A stretch of 23,914 bases of DNA from DIGJ01 sp036658435. Lineage in GTDB: Bacteria; Bacillota; Clostridia; Lachnospirales; Lachnospiraceae. Under the pieces are notes generated by a model that saw only the letters and a list, made by a program, of their open reading frames with translations, was not told where the DNA came from and did not search any database. Positions 17,601 through 23,577 of this stretch are shown here, piece by piece. The stretch covers positions 1 to 23,914 of the forward strand of contig JAVXEO010000037.1 of the NCBI GenBank assembly GCA_036658435.1, read 5' to 3'. The position numbers and the translations under genes were made by a program. Numbering within the stretch: position 1 is the first letter of the stretch; the number at the start of each line of letters is the position of its first letter.

Positions 17601-19054
17601 GAGACAAGGAACCGGATATTGACCTTAATTTCTCCGGCGAATACCAGAACCATGCCCATGACTATACGGAAATTATATTTGGAAAGGGACAGACCTTTCG
17701 TGCGGGAACCATTGGAACCTTAGCGGAAAAAACAGCCTATGGATATGTATTAAAATATAATGAGGAGCGTGGAATTCATAAGCGGAGGGCAGAAATTGAA
17801 CGGATTGCAGAAGGCTGTGTAGGGGTAAGACGAACCACCGGACAACATCCGGGAGGCATCATTGTACTTCCCATTGGAGAGGAAATATATTCCTTTACGC
17901 CGGTACAAAGACCGGCAAATGATATGACCACAAAAACCATAACCACACATTTTGACTACCATTCCATTGACCATAACCTATTAAAACTGGATATTCTAGG
18001 ACACGATGATCCAACCATGATTCGTATGCTCCAGGATTTGACCGGTATCGATCCGGTTAAAGATATTCGAATGGATGACGAGAAGGTATTGTCGTTATTT
18101 GATAATGCCTCGGCTCTTAATATTCCACCGGGTGATCCCATTGGACTGGACTTAGGAAGCCTTGGAATTCCGGAGCTTGGAACCGATTTTGTTATGCAGA
18201 TGCTTCGAGATACAAAGCCAAAGACCTTTTCCGATTTGGTACGTATTTCCGGACTGTCCCATGGTACCGATGTATGGCTGAATAATGCACAGTATTATAT
18301 TGCAAATGGAGATTGTACCCTTTCCTCTGCTATTTGTACCAGAGATGATATTATGACCTTTTTAATTCATATGGGTGTAGAAAATGGACTTGCTTTTAAA
18401 ATCATGGAAAGTGTTCGTAAGGGAAAAGGACTGACGCCGGATATGGAGTCTTCTATGTTGGATGCGGGGGTGCCGGAATGGTACATTGAATCCTGTAAAA
18501 AGATTAAATATATGTTTCCAAAAGCACATGCGGCAGCTTATGTTATGATGGCCTTTCGCATAGCGTATTTTAAGGTGTATGTTCCACTTGCCTATTATGC
18601 GGCATATTTTAGCATTCGTGCTTCTGCATTTAACTATGAGCTTATGTGCCAGGGAAGGGAAAAACTGGAATTTCATATGCGGGATTACGAGAGGCGAAGC
18701 AATGATTTAACCAAGAAGGAACAGGACACCTACAAGGATATGAAAATCGTTCAGGAAATGTATGCCAGAGGATATGAGTTTTTGAAAATCGACATATTTA
18801 CGGCACAGGCTCATCATTTTCAAATTATAGATGGGAAACTGATGCCTTCCCTTAGTACCATAGAGGGACTGGGAGATAAGGCAGCGGATGGAGTTGTGGA
18901 AGCAGCGGTAAAGGGGCCGTTTCTTTCCCAAGATGACTTTAAGCAGAGGGCAAAGGTAAGTTCAACGGTGGTGGAAAGTATGGCAGCAATGGGATTACTG
19001 GGAGACTTACCGGTATCCAATCAAATGTCACTGATGGATTTTTTAACCGTGTAA
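14642..19054 (+). CDS. polC: DNA polymerase III alpha subunit, PolC type
   Basis: At 1470 residues this is a full-length Gram-positive replicative polymerase. In order: N-terminal domain with a charged linker (about 190-235), an OB-fold region (about 250-350), a PHP domain (H-A-H-T-L-M-S-D-M-D; His361, His363) split by an inserted DEDDh 3'-5' exonuclease (D448-x-E450; H585-H586 with D590), then the PHP remainder and palm. A zinc motif follows (C934-x2-C937 ... C963-x2-C966), and the catalytic P-D-I-D-L-N-F-S-G-E-Y-Q (Asp992, Asp994). The C-terminal fingers contain K-A-H-A-A-A-Y-V-M-M-A. It is the main replicase of low-GC Gram-positives and carries its own proofreading. It follows ispG by 24 bp in the conserved envelope/replication block. 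Confidence 0.98.
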   Translation: MHFFEVFENLQTSQDLHQLFQDIEVERVVASKSRHQIKVYIKGKRLLDYKDLKKMEYQVWKQIFADTGNKIFLTPRYELSDSYTPEKLMPIYFDSILEEIKEESVVDAGILKNAKISFTENTMKVSLENNFVIKKRSPVIQKKLETIFQERCGFSLDIIMDYYDVIKEDKEDKPALYSVDRIQGEAREHAGFFGKTEKPEKMKSKEKEENPVIKKEENKKTEWKNNYRKKLPDDPDIFFGRSFDGELTPISDIVDEIGEVVIHGKILMVESREIRNEKTLLIFNITDFTDTISGKLFLKNQEVPAVLDKLKKGVFVKIKGMALMDRYDHDISISSIVGMKTIPDFTTKRKDNSKKKRVELHAHTLMSDMDAVVDVKTMIKRAMSWGHKAIAITDHGVVQAFTDAFHALSKEDDFKIIYGCEAYLVDDLKSIIENDKGQTLEENYVVFDIETTGFGPVNDRIIEIGAVKVIKGKITDRFSTFINPDIPIPFRIEQLTGITDEMVLDAPMIDAVLPKFLEFCEGCVLVAHNASFDVGFINNKAGRMGIKTDFTVIDTVGMARCLLPKLNKFKLHIVAKELGISLENHHRAVDDAQATAEIFLKFLEKLEEKEIHTLAQLSEFGKASKETIKKMPSHHAVILAKNDVGRVNLYKLISLSHIEYFNRRPRIPKSIFEENREGLLIGSACEAGELYQAILHNESQEEITRLAKFYDYLEIQPLGNNGFMIRDEKYDITDNEDLIAINKKIVALGEEFQKPVVATCDVHFLDPEDEVYRRIIMAGKGFKDADEQAPLYLRTTEEMLEEFAYLGPEKAEEVVITNTNRIADMVEKISPVRPDKCAPVIENSDKILTDICYEKAHSMYGRKLPKIVEDRLEKELHSIISNGFAVMYIIAQKLVWKSNEDGYLVGSRGSVGSSFVATMSGITEVNPLSAHYYCTNCFYSDFDSEEVKEYAGRSGCDMPDKNCPVCGKPLNKDGHEIPFETFLGFYGDKEPDIDLNFSGEYQNHAHDYTEIIFGKGQTFRAGTIGTLAEKTAYGYVLKYNEERGIHKRRAEIERIAEGCVGVRRTTGQHPGGIIVLPIGEEIYSFTPVQRPANDMTTKTITTHFDYHSIDHNLLKLDILGHDDPTMIRMLQDLTGIDPVKDIRMDDEKVLSLFDNASALNIPPGDPIGLDLGSLGIPELGTDFVMQMLRDTKPKTFSDLVRISGLSHGTDVWLNNAQYYIANGDCTLSSAICTRDDIMTFLIHMGVENGLAFKIMESVRKGKGLTPDMESSMLDAGVPEWYIESCKKIKYMFPKAHAAAYVMMAFRIAYFKVYVPLAYYAAYFSIRASAFNYELMCQGREKLEFHMRDYERRSNDLTKKEQDTYKDMKIVQEMYARGYEFLKIDIFTAQAHHFQIIDGKLMPSLSTIEGLGDKAADGVVEAAVKGPFLSQDDFKQRAKVSSTVVESMAAMGLLGDLPVSNQMSLMDFLTV

Positions 19055-19084
19055 GAATATTCCAAAATGAGGGGAAACAACCAT

Positions 19085-20905
19085 ATGGAAGAGAAAACAA
19101 TAGGAGAAACAATAGGAAGAATACGATATGAAAAGAAGTTGGAGCGAAAAGCATTATGTGAAGGGCTATGTTCGGAAACAACCCTATTAAGAATTGAAAT
19201 GGGAGATAGAATACCGGACAAGTTTTTACTGGAAGCTTTATTACAGCGAATGGGAAAATCGCCGGATAAGGTGGAAACACTTTTAACCGTTCGAGATTAT
19301 GTTTTACAGGAACTGCGTAATGAAATTTACGCTTTTTTATTGAAAGAAGACTTTCACCTGGTACATTTAAAGATGGGAGAATATAAAAAACAAAAGGAAG
19401 CAGACCTGCCACTCCATAAACAATATTTGTATAAGGTAAATGCAATTTTAGCTATAGAAGAAAATAAGACAGAAAAAGTTATAAATTACTTAGAAAAAGC
19501 CATTCATCTTACCTTTCCGGAGTTCCCTAATCGTCCAAAAGAAGACTGGCTTCTTAGTGGAGAAGAAATCTGCCTGCTTTTAATGTTGGGACAGGTCTAT
19601 TTAAAAACCGCTGGAAAGAAAGCCTTGTTTTTGTTGAAAGATTTGGACTGGTATATACAAAAACATTATGTTGACCGAAAAGAAAAGGCAAAGTTTTACC
19701 CAAAGGTACTTTATGTTTTGGCAATTGCGTTAAAGAAAATGAAATTTTACAGGGAATCCATAGAAATCTGTGAAAAAGCATTGTATATATTGGGAGAAGA
19801 TAATATTTTAATTGGAATGGAAGAATTATTGGAGCTTTTTATTGAGGGAAAAGAATGTCTGGGGGAAGGAGAAGAATGTGGATACCAAAGACAGCAGCTC
19901 CAGGCGGTAAGAGAAGTTTATGAAGAGTATATTCCAAACCAAAGGCATAAAACCGATGTTTGGAGAACGGCAATTCAGGAAGAAGAATTTCTATTATGTG
20001 AGCTCATTCATGAAAATCGTCTAATAGAAAAACTGACACAGGAAGAATTGGCCAATCAAATTGGATGTGAACAGAAAACCATTTCTTACATTGAAACAGG
20101 AAAACGATCCCCAAACCAAAGCAATTTCTATAAAATACGGGAGCTTCTTAAAATTAATCAAGATTTTTATAGAGGATTGATTGTATCCGAGGATTTTGAA
20201 ATCCATGAACGAATGAGTGAAATTAGCCGACTGAATTTTAGAAAAGAATATTTAGCTTCAAAAAAGATATTTGAAGCTTTAAGAGAAGAGCTAGATTTAA
20301 ACAGAAAAGAAAATGTGCAGTACATAATGTGGATGGATGCTATGTTAAAAATGGAAATGAAGGAAATAAGTTCAAAAGAGGTGTTGGATAAAGTAGAAGC
20401 GGCAATTCGTATTACTATACCAGATTATAGAGAAAAGGATATTGAAAAATATGTATTGTCGAGGCAGGAAGTATATGTAATCAATAGTATCGCAATTGCA
20501 AAGATTCCCTTAGAAGGAAAAGAAAAGGCAATAGAAATACTTAAAAAAATATTAGATGGATATAAAAAAAGTGCAGTGAACTTAAAATATCATTCCTTTG
20601 GAGCTAGTGTGGTTATGTTTAATTTGGCATCTTTTTTAGAAGAGTGTGATTGCTTTGAAGAAGCACTAAAAATATACCGGGAGGGACTTCTCTTAGACTT
20701 GGAGTGCGGAAAAGGAGGCTACATTGGAAAAATATTAATGAGTATTGCATACACAATGGAAAGAACATCACTTAAGAAAGATATACCAGAAAAAAACACC
20801 CTTAAAATATATAAAAGAGCATTTTTACTTAGTGATTTGATGCATAATGAAAATATATGTACAATTATAAAAAAATATTATGAGTGTAATCACTGGAAAT
20901 TTTGA
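19085..20905 (+). CDS. Large XRE-family regulator: two HTH domains each followed by helical (TPR-like) repeats
   Basis: ATG 19085 is chosen over ATG 19067 because GAGGGG lies 10 nt upstream of it; the product is 606 residues. Residues about 5-60 form an XRE-like helix-turn-helix (I-G-E-T-I-G-R-I-R-Y-E ... C-S-E-T-T-L-L-R-I-E-M-G-D-R-I-P) followed by about 240 residues of helical repeats. At about 305-360 a second, more canonical HTH appears (L-T-Q-E-E-L-A-N-Q-I-G-C-E-Q-K-T-I-S-Y-I-E-T-G-K-R-S-P), followed by another 240 residues of amphipathic helices (W-M-D-A-M-L-K-M-E, Y-H-S-F-G-A-S-V-V-M-F-N-L-A-S-F-L-E-E). The HTH-plus-TPR plan is that of peptide-sensing RRNPP regulators. It starts 30 bp after polC with no terminator between them, and faces a small exported-peptide gene and mirrored promoters. 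Family assignment beyond XRE/TPR is inference. Confidence 0.8.
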   Translation: MEEKTIGETIGRIRYEKKLERKALCEGLCSETTLLRIEMGDRIPDKFLLEALLQRMGKSPDKVETLLTVRDYVLQELRNEIYAFLLKEDFHLVHLKMGEYKKQKEADLPLHKQYLYKVNAILAIEENKTEKVINYLEKAIHLTFPEFPNRPKEDWLLSGEEICLLLMLGQVYLKTAGKKALFLLKDLDWYIQKHYVDRKEKAKFYPKVLYVLAIALKKMKFYRESIEICEKALYILGEDNILIGMEELLELFIEGKECLGEGEECGYQRQQLQAVREVYEEYIPNQRHKTDVWRTAIQEEEFLLCELIHENRLIEKLTQEELANQIGCEQKTISYIETGKRSPNQSNFYKIRELLKINQDFYRGLIVSEDFEIHERMSEISRLNFRKEYLASKKIFEALREELDLNRKENVQYIMWMDAMLKMEMKEISSKEVLDKVEAAIRITIPDYREKDIEKYVLSRQEVYVINSIAIAKIPLEGKEKAIEILKKILDGYKKSAVNLKYHSFGASVVMFNLASFLEECDCFEEALKIYREGLLLDLECGKGGYIGKILMSIAYTMERTSLKKDIPEKNTLKIYKRAFLLSDLMHNENICTIIKKYYECNHWKF

Positions 20906-20961
20906 ATATATTATTTTTCTGATTTTAAAAAGATAAAGATTCCTTAAATCGAGTCAGATAA

Positions 20962-20990
20962 AGGCTCCATTTCGTAGGGAGTCTATAATT
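20962..20990 (+). terminator. Weak hairpin after the HTH-TPR regulator
   Basis: AGGCTCC (20962-20968) can pair with GGAGTCT (20978-20984) with one G-T pair and a 9-nt loop. Only a weak T-poor tail (ATAATTGAGCTTTTG) follows. It may end the regulator transcript, together with the stronger bidirectional hairpin at 21009-21040. Confidence 0.35.
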
Positions 20991-21008
20991 GAGCTTTTGT
21001 TATAATCA

Positions 21009-21040
21009 TAAAAAGCTCCTTCTCAAGAAAGAGCTTTCTA
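21009..21040 (-). terminator. Bidirectional intrinsic terminator between the convergent regulator and peptide genes
   Basis: AAAGCTC (21012-21018) pairs with GAGCTTT (21031-21037), extended by TTC/GAA after one mismatch. On the minus strand the hairpin is followed by CTTTTTAT, a good U-tract about 40 nt after the small-peptide stop; on the plus strand the tail is CTTTCTAATTCTT. It fits as the terminator of the peptide transcript and a backstop for the regulator transcript. Confidence 0.7.
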
Positions 21041-21076
21041 ATTCTTAAAACACATTTAATTTTTTATTTTAAAAAT

Positions 21077-21208
21077 TTAATTACATTCTATATCAGGACC
21101 AACTAAATTAAATGGTGAAATACCTCCACTAATTACTGGATAATTTGCAGCCGCAACGGTGCAAACTAAAAGCAGTGTTGCCACTATAACTTTAAACTTC
21201 TTGTTCAT
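21077..21208 (-). CDS. Small exported peptide precursor (43 aa), candidate signalling peptide
   Basis: This minus-strand gene is too short for usual ORF cut-offs. It has an AGGAGG-type site (complement of 21215-21223) 8 nt before the ATG. The product begins M-N-K-K-F-K, then a hydrophobic core V-I-V-A-T-L-L-L-V-C-T-V, then A-A-A (19-21) giving an AxA signal-peptidase-like site before Asn22. The predicted mature part is 22 residues, N-Y-P-V-I-S-G-G-I-S-P-F-N-L-V-G-P then D-I-E-C-N, with one Cys near its C-terminus. Cys16 is not a lipobox (Val precedes it). A -10 box and one arm of a perfect inverted repeat lie just upstream, and a terminator lies about 40 nt downstream. Small size, signal sequence and a neighbouring HTH-TPR regulator resemble Phr/PapR/SHP-type propeptides. 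I recognise no named family. Being a real gene is likely; signalling is inferred. Confidence 0.72.
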   Translation of the reverse strand: MNKKFKVIVATLLLVCTVAAANYPVISGGISPFNLVGPDIECN

Positions 21209-21242
21209 AATAAACTCCTCCTCAAATTTTTTTATAATTCTA

Positions 21243-21288
21243 AGTATACAGGATGATTTAAAAAAAGTTTATCCCTTTTTCGGAAAGA
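21243..21288 (-). promoter_or_regulatory. Promoter and left operator arm for the small-peptide gene
   Basis: Reading the minus strand, the inverted-repeat arm (21288 to 21265, ending G-G-G-A-T-A-A-A-C-T-T) is followed after exactly 16 bp by TATACT (21248-21243). No good -35 is present: the hexamer 17 bp before the -10 is TAAACT and lies in the repeat. A poor -35 overlapped by a conserved element is typical of an activator-dependent promoter. The ATG is about 35 bp beyond the -10. Confidence 0.6.
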
Positions 21289-21367
21289 AATTTTCAACGG
21301 TGTTTTGGTGAATGAGAGACGATATGACGGAATGGCAATAAAATCTTTCCGAAAAAGGGATAAACTT
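21265..21367. repeat. Perfect 24-bp inverted repeat with 55-bp spacer
   Basis: Arms 21265-21288 (AAGTTTATCCC...CGGAAAGA) and 21344-21367 (TCTTTCCG...GGGATAAACTT) are exact reverse complements over 24 bases; identity stops abruptly on both sides. Each arm contains an imperfect internal dyad TTCC-n6-GGGA. Because both arms sit at the same distance from outward -10 boxes, I read them as two copies of one operator in a divergent promoter region. A tiny MITE-like element is the alternative, but no target-site duplication is apparent. Confidence 0.9.
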
Positions 21368-21389
21368 ATTGGGGAAATAGGGTTAGAAT
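21344..21389 (+). promoter_or_regulatory. Promoter and right operator arm driving the plus-strand leader/unknown transcript
   Basis: The right repeat arm ends at 21367 and, after exactly 16 bp, TAGAAT (21384-21389) follows, mirroring the minus-strand promoter (TATACT at the same distance). As on the other side, the would-be -35 (TAAACT, 21361-21366) is inside the repeat and poor. Transcription would start near 21396. Confidence 0.55.
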
Positions 21390-21395
21390 ATAGTT

Positions 21396-21646
21396 ATCTC
21401 GGACAGAGCTTCTCATGGTTTACAAGTAAAAGCGAGAGGGGAGTTTTTACATATTAGGGAGCAATGGTTTCATTTATTTACAAAGATGAAATTGTAATGT
21501 CGGAGTATTTATTTCCTTTACACTTACGTTAGGGGGAGTATTTTAATTATATTTCCTTTTATGCGAATGCAGCTTTAAAACTGCAGTGGTATAAAAAATG
21601 TTAAATTGCGCCACATAGGGCGGCTTGGTTTCCAAGCCGCCCTATG
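21396..21646 (+). ncRNA. Putative short transcript of unknown function between divergent promoter and strong hairpin
   Basis: About 250 nt lie between the plus-strand mirrored promoter and the hairpin at 21614-21646. No convincing gene fills it. The only reasonable mini-ORF is 22 codons (ATG 21464, stop 21530-21532; begins M-V-S-F-I-Y-K-D-E), whose purine-rich AGGGAG is only 2-3 nt from the ATG. A GAGGGGAGTTTTTA segment at 21436-21448 resembles the ribosome-site region of the minus-strand peptide gene (GAGGAGGAGTTTATTATG) but lacks an ATG. It may be a regulatory RNA, a decayed second peptide gene, or a mini-peptide mRNA. Confidence 0.3.
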
Positions 21647-21655
21647 GAATTTTAT
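21614..21655 (+). terminator. Very stable hairpin, likely terminator
   Basis: CATAGGGCGGCTTGG (21614-21628) pairs perfectly over 15 bp with 21632-21646 around a TTT loop, followed by GAATTTTATTATT. It is strikingly GC-rich compared with its AT-rich surroundings. Most likely it ends the transcript from the upstream divergent promoter and insulates pgmB, whose own promoter starts 19 bp later. Confidence 0.8.
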
Positions 21656-21664
21656 TATTAGGCA

Positions 21665-21693
21665 TTGACAAAGAATGGAAAGCCTATTATAGT
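21665..21693 (+). promoter_or_regulatory. Strong sigma-A promoter of pgmB-lacI
   Basis: A perfect -35 TTGACA (21665-21670) is separated by 17 bp from TATAGT (21688-21693). It lies immediately after the strong hairpin and about 46 bp before the pgmB ATG, giving a short leader containing the operator palindrome. Confidence 0.85.
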
Positions 21694-21709
21694 TATATTA
21701 AAATGAAAT

Positions 21710-21723
21710 CCGAAGCGCTTAGG
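21710..21723 (+). promoter_or_regulatory. LacI-family operator palindrome overlapping the pgmB ribosome site
   Basis: CCGAAGCGCTTAGG is a near-perfect palindrome (CCn-AAGCGCTT-nGG) with the central CG and flanking AA/TT typical of LacI/GalR-family operators. It lies at about +10 to +24 of the predicted transcript and touches the AGGAAGGA ribosome site, so a bound repressor would block elongation. The natural candidate is the LacI-family protein encoded next to pgmB; CcpA is a possible alternative binder. Confidence 0.6.
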
Positions 21724-21738
21724 AAGGAAGTAAATATT

Positions 21739-22401
21739 ATGGAAAATAAAATAAAAGCATTTATATTTGATTTAGATGGAGTCATTACCGATACGGCAAA
21801 GTTTCATTACCTTGCATGGAAGACACTTGCGGAGGAATTAGGACTGGAGTTTAACCAGACAGATAATGAAGAACTAAAGGGTGTGAGCAGAATGCGGTCT
21901 TTTGAAATCATATTAGAAAAAAATAATGGTCTGGATAAATACACAGAAGAAGAAAAAATATCCTATTTAGAGAAAAAAAACGAAATGTATATTCAAATGA
22001 TTGAAGAAATCAAGGAAGAGGATATTCTTCCCAACATCCCTGATTTTTTGAAAGAGGCAAAGAAAAAAGGACTTAAACTTGCGGTTGCTTCTGCAAGTAA
22101 AAATGCAGACAGAGTACTTACCTTACTGGGGATTAAAGAATCTTTTGATTATATTGCAGATGCAGCAAAAATAAAAAATGCAAAACCTCATCCGGAAATT
22201 TTTCTTGACTGTGTGAAACATCTTAATTTACAACCGGATGAGTGTGTGGGTTTTGAAGATTCACAGGCGGGAATTGAAGCCATTAAAGAGGCAGGAATGT
22301 ATGCCGTAGGAGTGGCACCGGATATTAGGACCGTTTTTCCTGATCTTATGGTGTCCTCTACAGAAGAATTGTCAGTGGATGAAATTATGAAGAAGGCTTA
22401 A
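21739..22401 (+). CDS. pgmB: Beta-phosphoglucomutase (HAD superfamily)
   Basis: The ATG at 21739 has AGGAAGGAAG 9-10 nt upstream and gives a 220-residue protein of normal family length; the longer upstream frame would run through a terminator and promoter and is rejected. Motifs: F-D-L-D-G-V-I-T-D-T-A (HAD motif I with nucleophile Asp and acid/base Asp two residues later), the cap sequence L-K-G-V-S-R-M-R-S, the motif II region L-A-V-A-S-A-S-K-N, the motif III lysine in K-P-H-P-E-I-F, and motif IV G-F-E-D-S-Q-A-G-I-E-A. It interconverts beta-glucose 1-phosphate and glucose 6-phosphate, completing breakdown of maltose, trehalose or kojibiose by inverting phosphorylases. No phosphorylase is in the window. 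A LacI-family gene follows after 21 bp. Confidence 0.92.
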   Translation: MENKIKAFIFDLDGVITDTAKFHYLAWKTLAEELGLEFNQTDNEELKGVSRMRSFEIILEKNNGLDKYTEEEKISYLEKKNEMYIQMIEEIKEEDILPNIPDFLKEAKKKGLKLAVASASKNADRVLTLLGIKESFDYIADAAKIKNAKPHPEIFLDCVKHLNLQPDECVGFEDSQAGIEAIKEAGMYAVGVAPDIRTVFPDLMVSSTEELSVDEIMKKA

Positions 22402-22422
22402 TTAGAAAGGTGGAAGATCAAT

Positions 22423-23418
22423 ATGGTAAGTCTAAAAGAGGTTGCCATTGCCTGTGGATTGTCATTAACCCAGACTTCCAGAGCCTTGAATAATCATAAA
22501 GATGTCAGCGAAAAAACAAAACAGCGTGTAAAAGAAACGGCAGAACAGTTGGGATATGTAAAAAATATCAATGCCCAGATATTAGCAACGAAGGAGTCAA
22601 AACAGCTGGCAGTTATGGTATATGGTATGGATAAGGATAAAAATGCAGAACAGTCCATTACATTTAATTTAATCAAAGGAGTTAACCGATATGCCAAAGA
22701 AAAAGGCTATGAGGCGGTGGTTTATTTTATTGAAGATGAAAATGTATCCTATCTGGATTTTGCCATACAAAGAGGAATCAATGGTATCATTTTATTTGGG
22801 GTAAATTATGAAGATAAAAATTTCAAACAAATTATTGCATCGGATTTTCCCTGCGTGGTAATCGATATACCGGTAGATGGAGAAAAAAAAGGATCGGTAG
22901 TTGTGAATAACCTATATTATTCCATGATGGCAACCAATTGTTTAATTGAAAGGGGCAGAAAAAAAATTGCCATGCTCTGTGGACATGGACAGTCTATGGT
23001 TGATGTAGAAAGAAGAGCAGGCTATGAAATGGCTTTAAAAAACAACCAAAGAAAAGTGGAGGAGAACTTGATTGTTCTGGCTGATTTTGACACAGAAAAA
23101 GCATATGAGAAAACAAGGGAGCTTATGGAAAAGTATCCGGATATTGACGGTTTCTTTTGTGCAAGTGACTCTATGGCGTTAGGTGCAGTAAATGCATTAA
23201 AAGACAAAGGATATCAAGTCCCGGAAGATGTCTCCATTTTTGGATTTGATGGAATTGCCCTTGGAGAATATGTAACCCCTTCTTTATCTACCATTCAACA
23301 GGATAATTTAAAAAAAGGATATGCAGCTGCAAAATTATTATATGAGATACTGCATGGAGAAAAAGAAAGAGAAAACGTTGTAGTGCCCTGTGATATAATA
23401 CTGCGGGAGTCTGTGTAG
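22423..23418 (+). CDS. LacI/GalR-family transcriptional regulator
   Basis: The 331-residue protein opens with the LacI HTH and hinge helix (V-S-L-K-E-V-A-I-A-C-G-L-S-L-T-Q-T-S-R-A-L-N-N, then V-S-E-K-T-K-Q-R-V). A periplasmic-binding-like sensor domain follows (G-I-N-G-I-I-L-F-G, F-F-C-A-S-D-S-M-A-L-G-A, and P-E-D-V-S-I-F-G-F-D-G near the C-terminus). AAAGGTGG lies before its ATG, 21 bp after pgmB, so both are probably one transcript. It probably represses pgmB and itself through the palindrome at 21710-21723, released by a sugar or sugar phosphate. The effector is not predictable from sequence. Confidence 0.93.
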   Translation: MVSLKEVAIACGLSLTQTSRALNNHKDVSEKTKQRVKETAEQLGYVKNINAQILATKESKQLAVMVYGMDKDKNAEQSITFNLIKGVNRYAKEKGYEAVVYFIEDENVSYLDFAIQRGINGIILFGVNYEDKNFKQIIASDFPCVVIDIPVDGEKKGSVVVNNLYYSMMATNCLIERGRKKIAMLCGHGQSMVDVERRAGYEMALKNNQRKVEENLIVLADFDTEKAYEKTRELMEKYPDIDGFFCASDSMALGAVNALKDKGYQVPEDVSIFGFDGIALGEYVTPSLSTIQQDNLKKGYAAAKLLYEILHGEKERENVVVPCDIILRESV

Positions 23419-23446
23419 TGAAAAAATCGAACAATTAAAAAAATAG

Positions 23447-23455
23447 TGGTAATAT
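23447..23455 (+). promoter_or_regulatory. Possible extended -10 promoter for the UPF0145 gene
   Basis: TGGTAATAT (23447-23455) fits an extended -10, with a poor TCGAAC-like -35 at the right distance (23427-23432). The alternative is TATTAT at 23470-23475 with no -35. The 160-bp gap before the next gene shows no clear terminator. Confidence 0.25.
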
Positions 23456-23577
23456 GAAAGTTTGTACGGTATTATATAAGTGAAAAGCAAGAAAGCCTGC
23501 AATAAAAATAGACTCTTGAGAGAGAACCTATGGGCTGGGAATTTTAAAAATTTATAAATATACTAGGAGGATTTTTA

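Noticed and set aside
21265..21367. Insertion sequence remnant or MITE with terminal inverted repeats
   Set aside because: No target-site duplication or transposase is visible, and both arms lie at the same distance from outward -10 boxes, which fits operators better. Not fully excluded without a genome search.
21464..21532. 22-codon plus-strand ORF as a confident second peptide gene
   Set aside because: The AGGGAG is too close to the ATG, and there is no signal sequence or similarity to the 43-residue peptide; kept only as a possibility within the unknown transcript.
21625..21738. Longer N-terminus for pgmB from ATG 21625
   Set aside because: It would begin inside the strong hairpin and be translated across a promoter and operator; ATG 21739 has the ribosome site and matches the family N-terminus.
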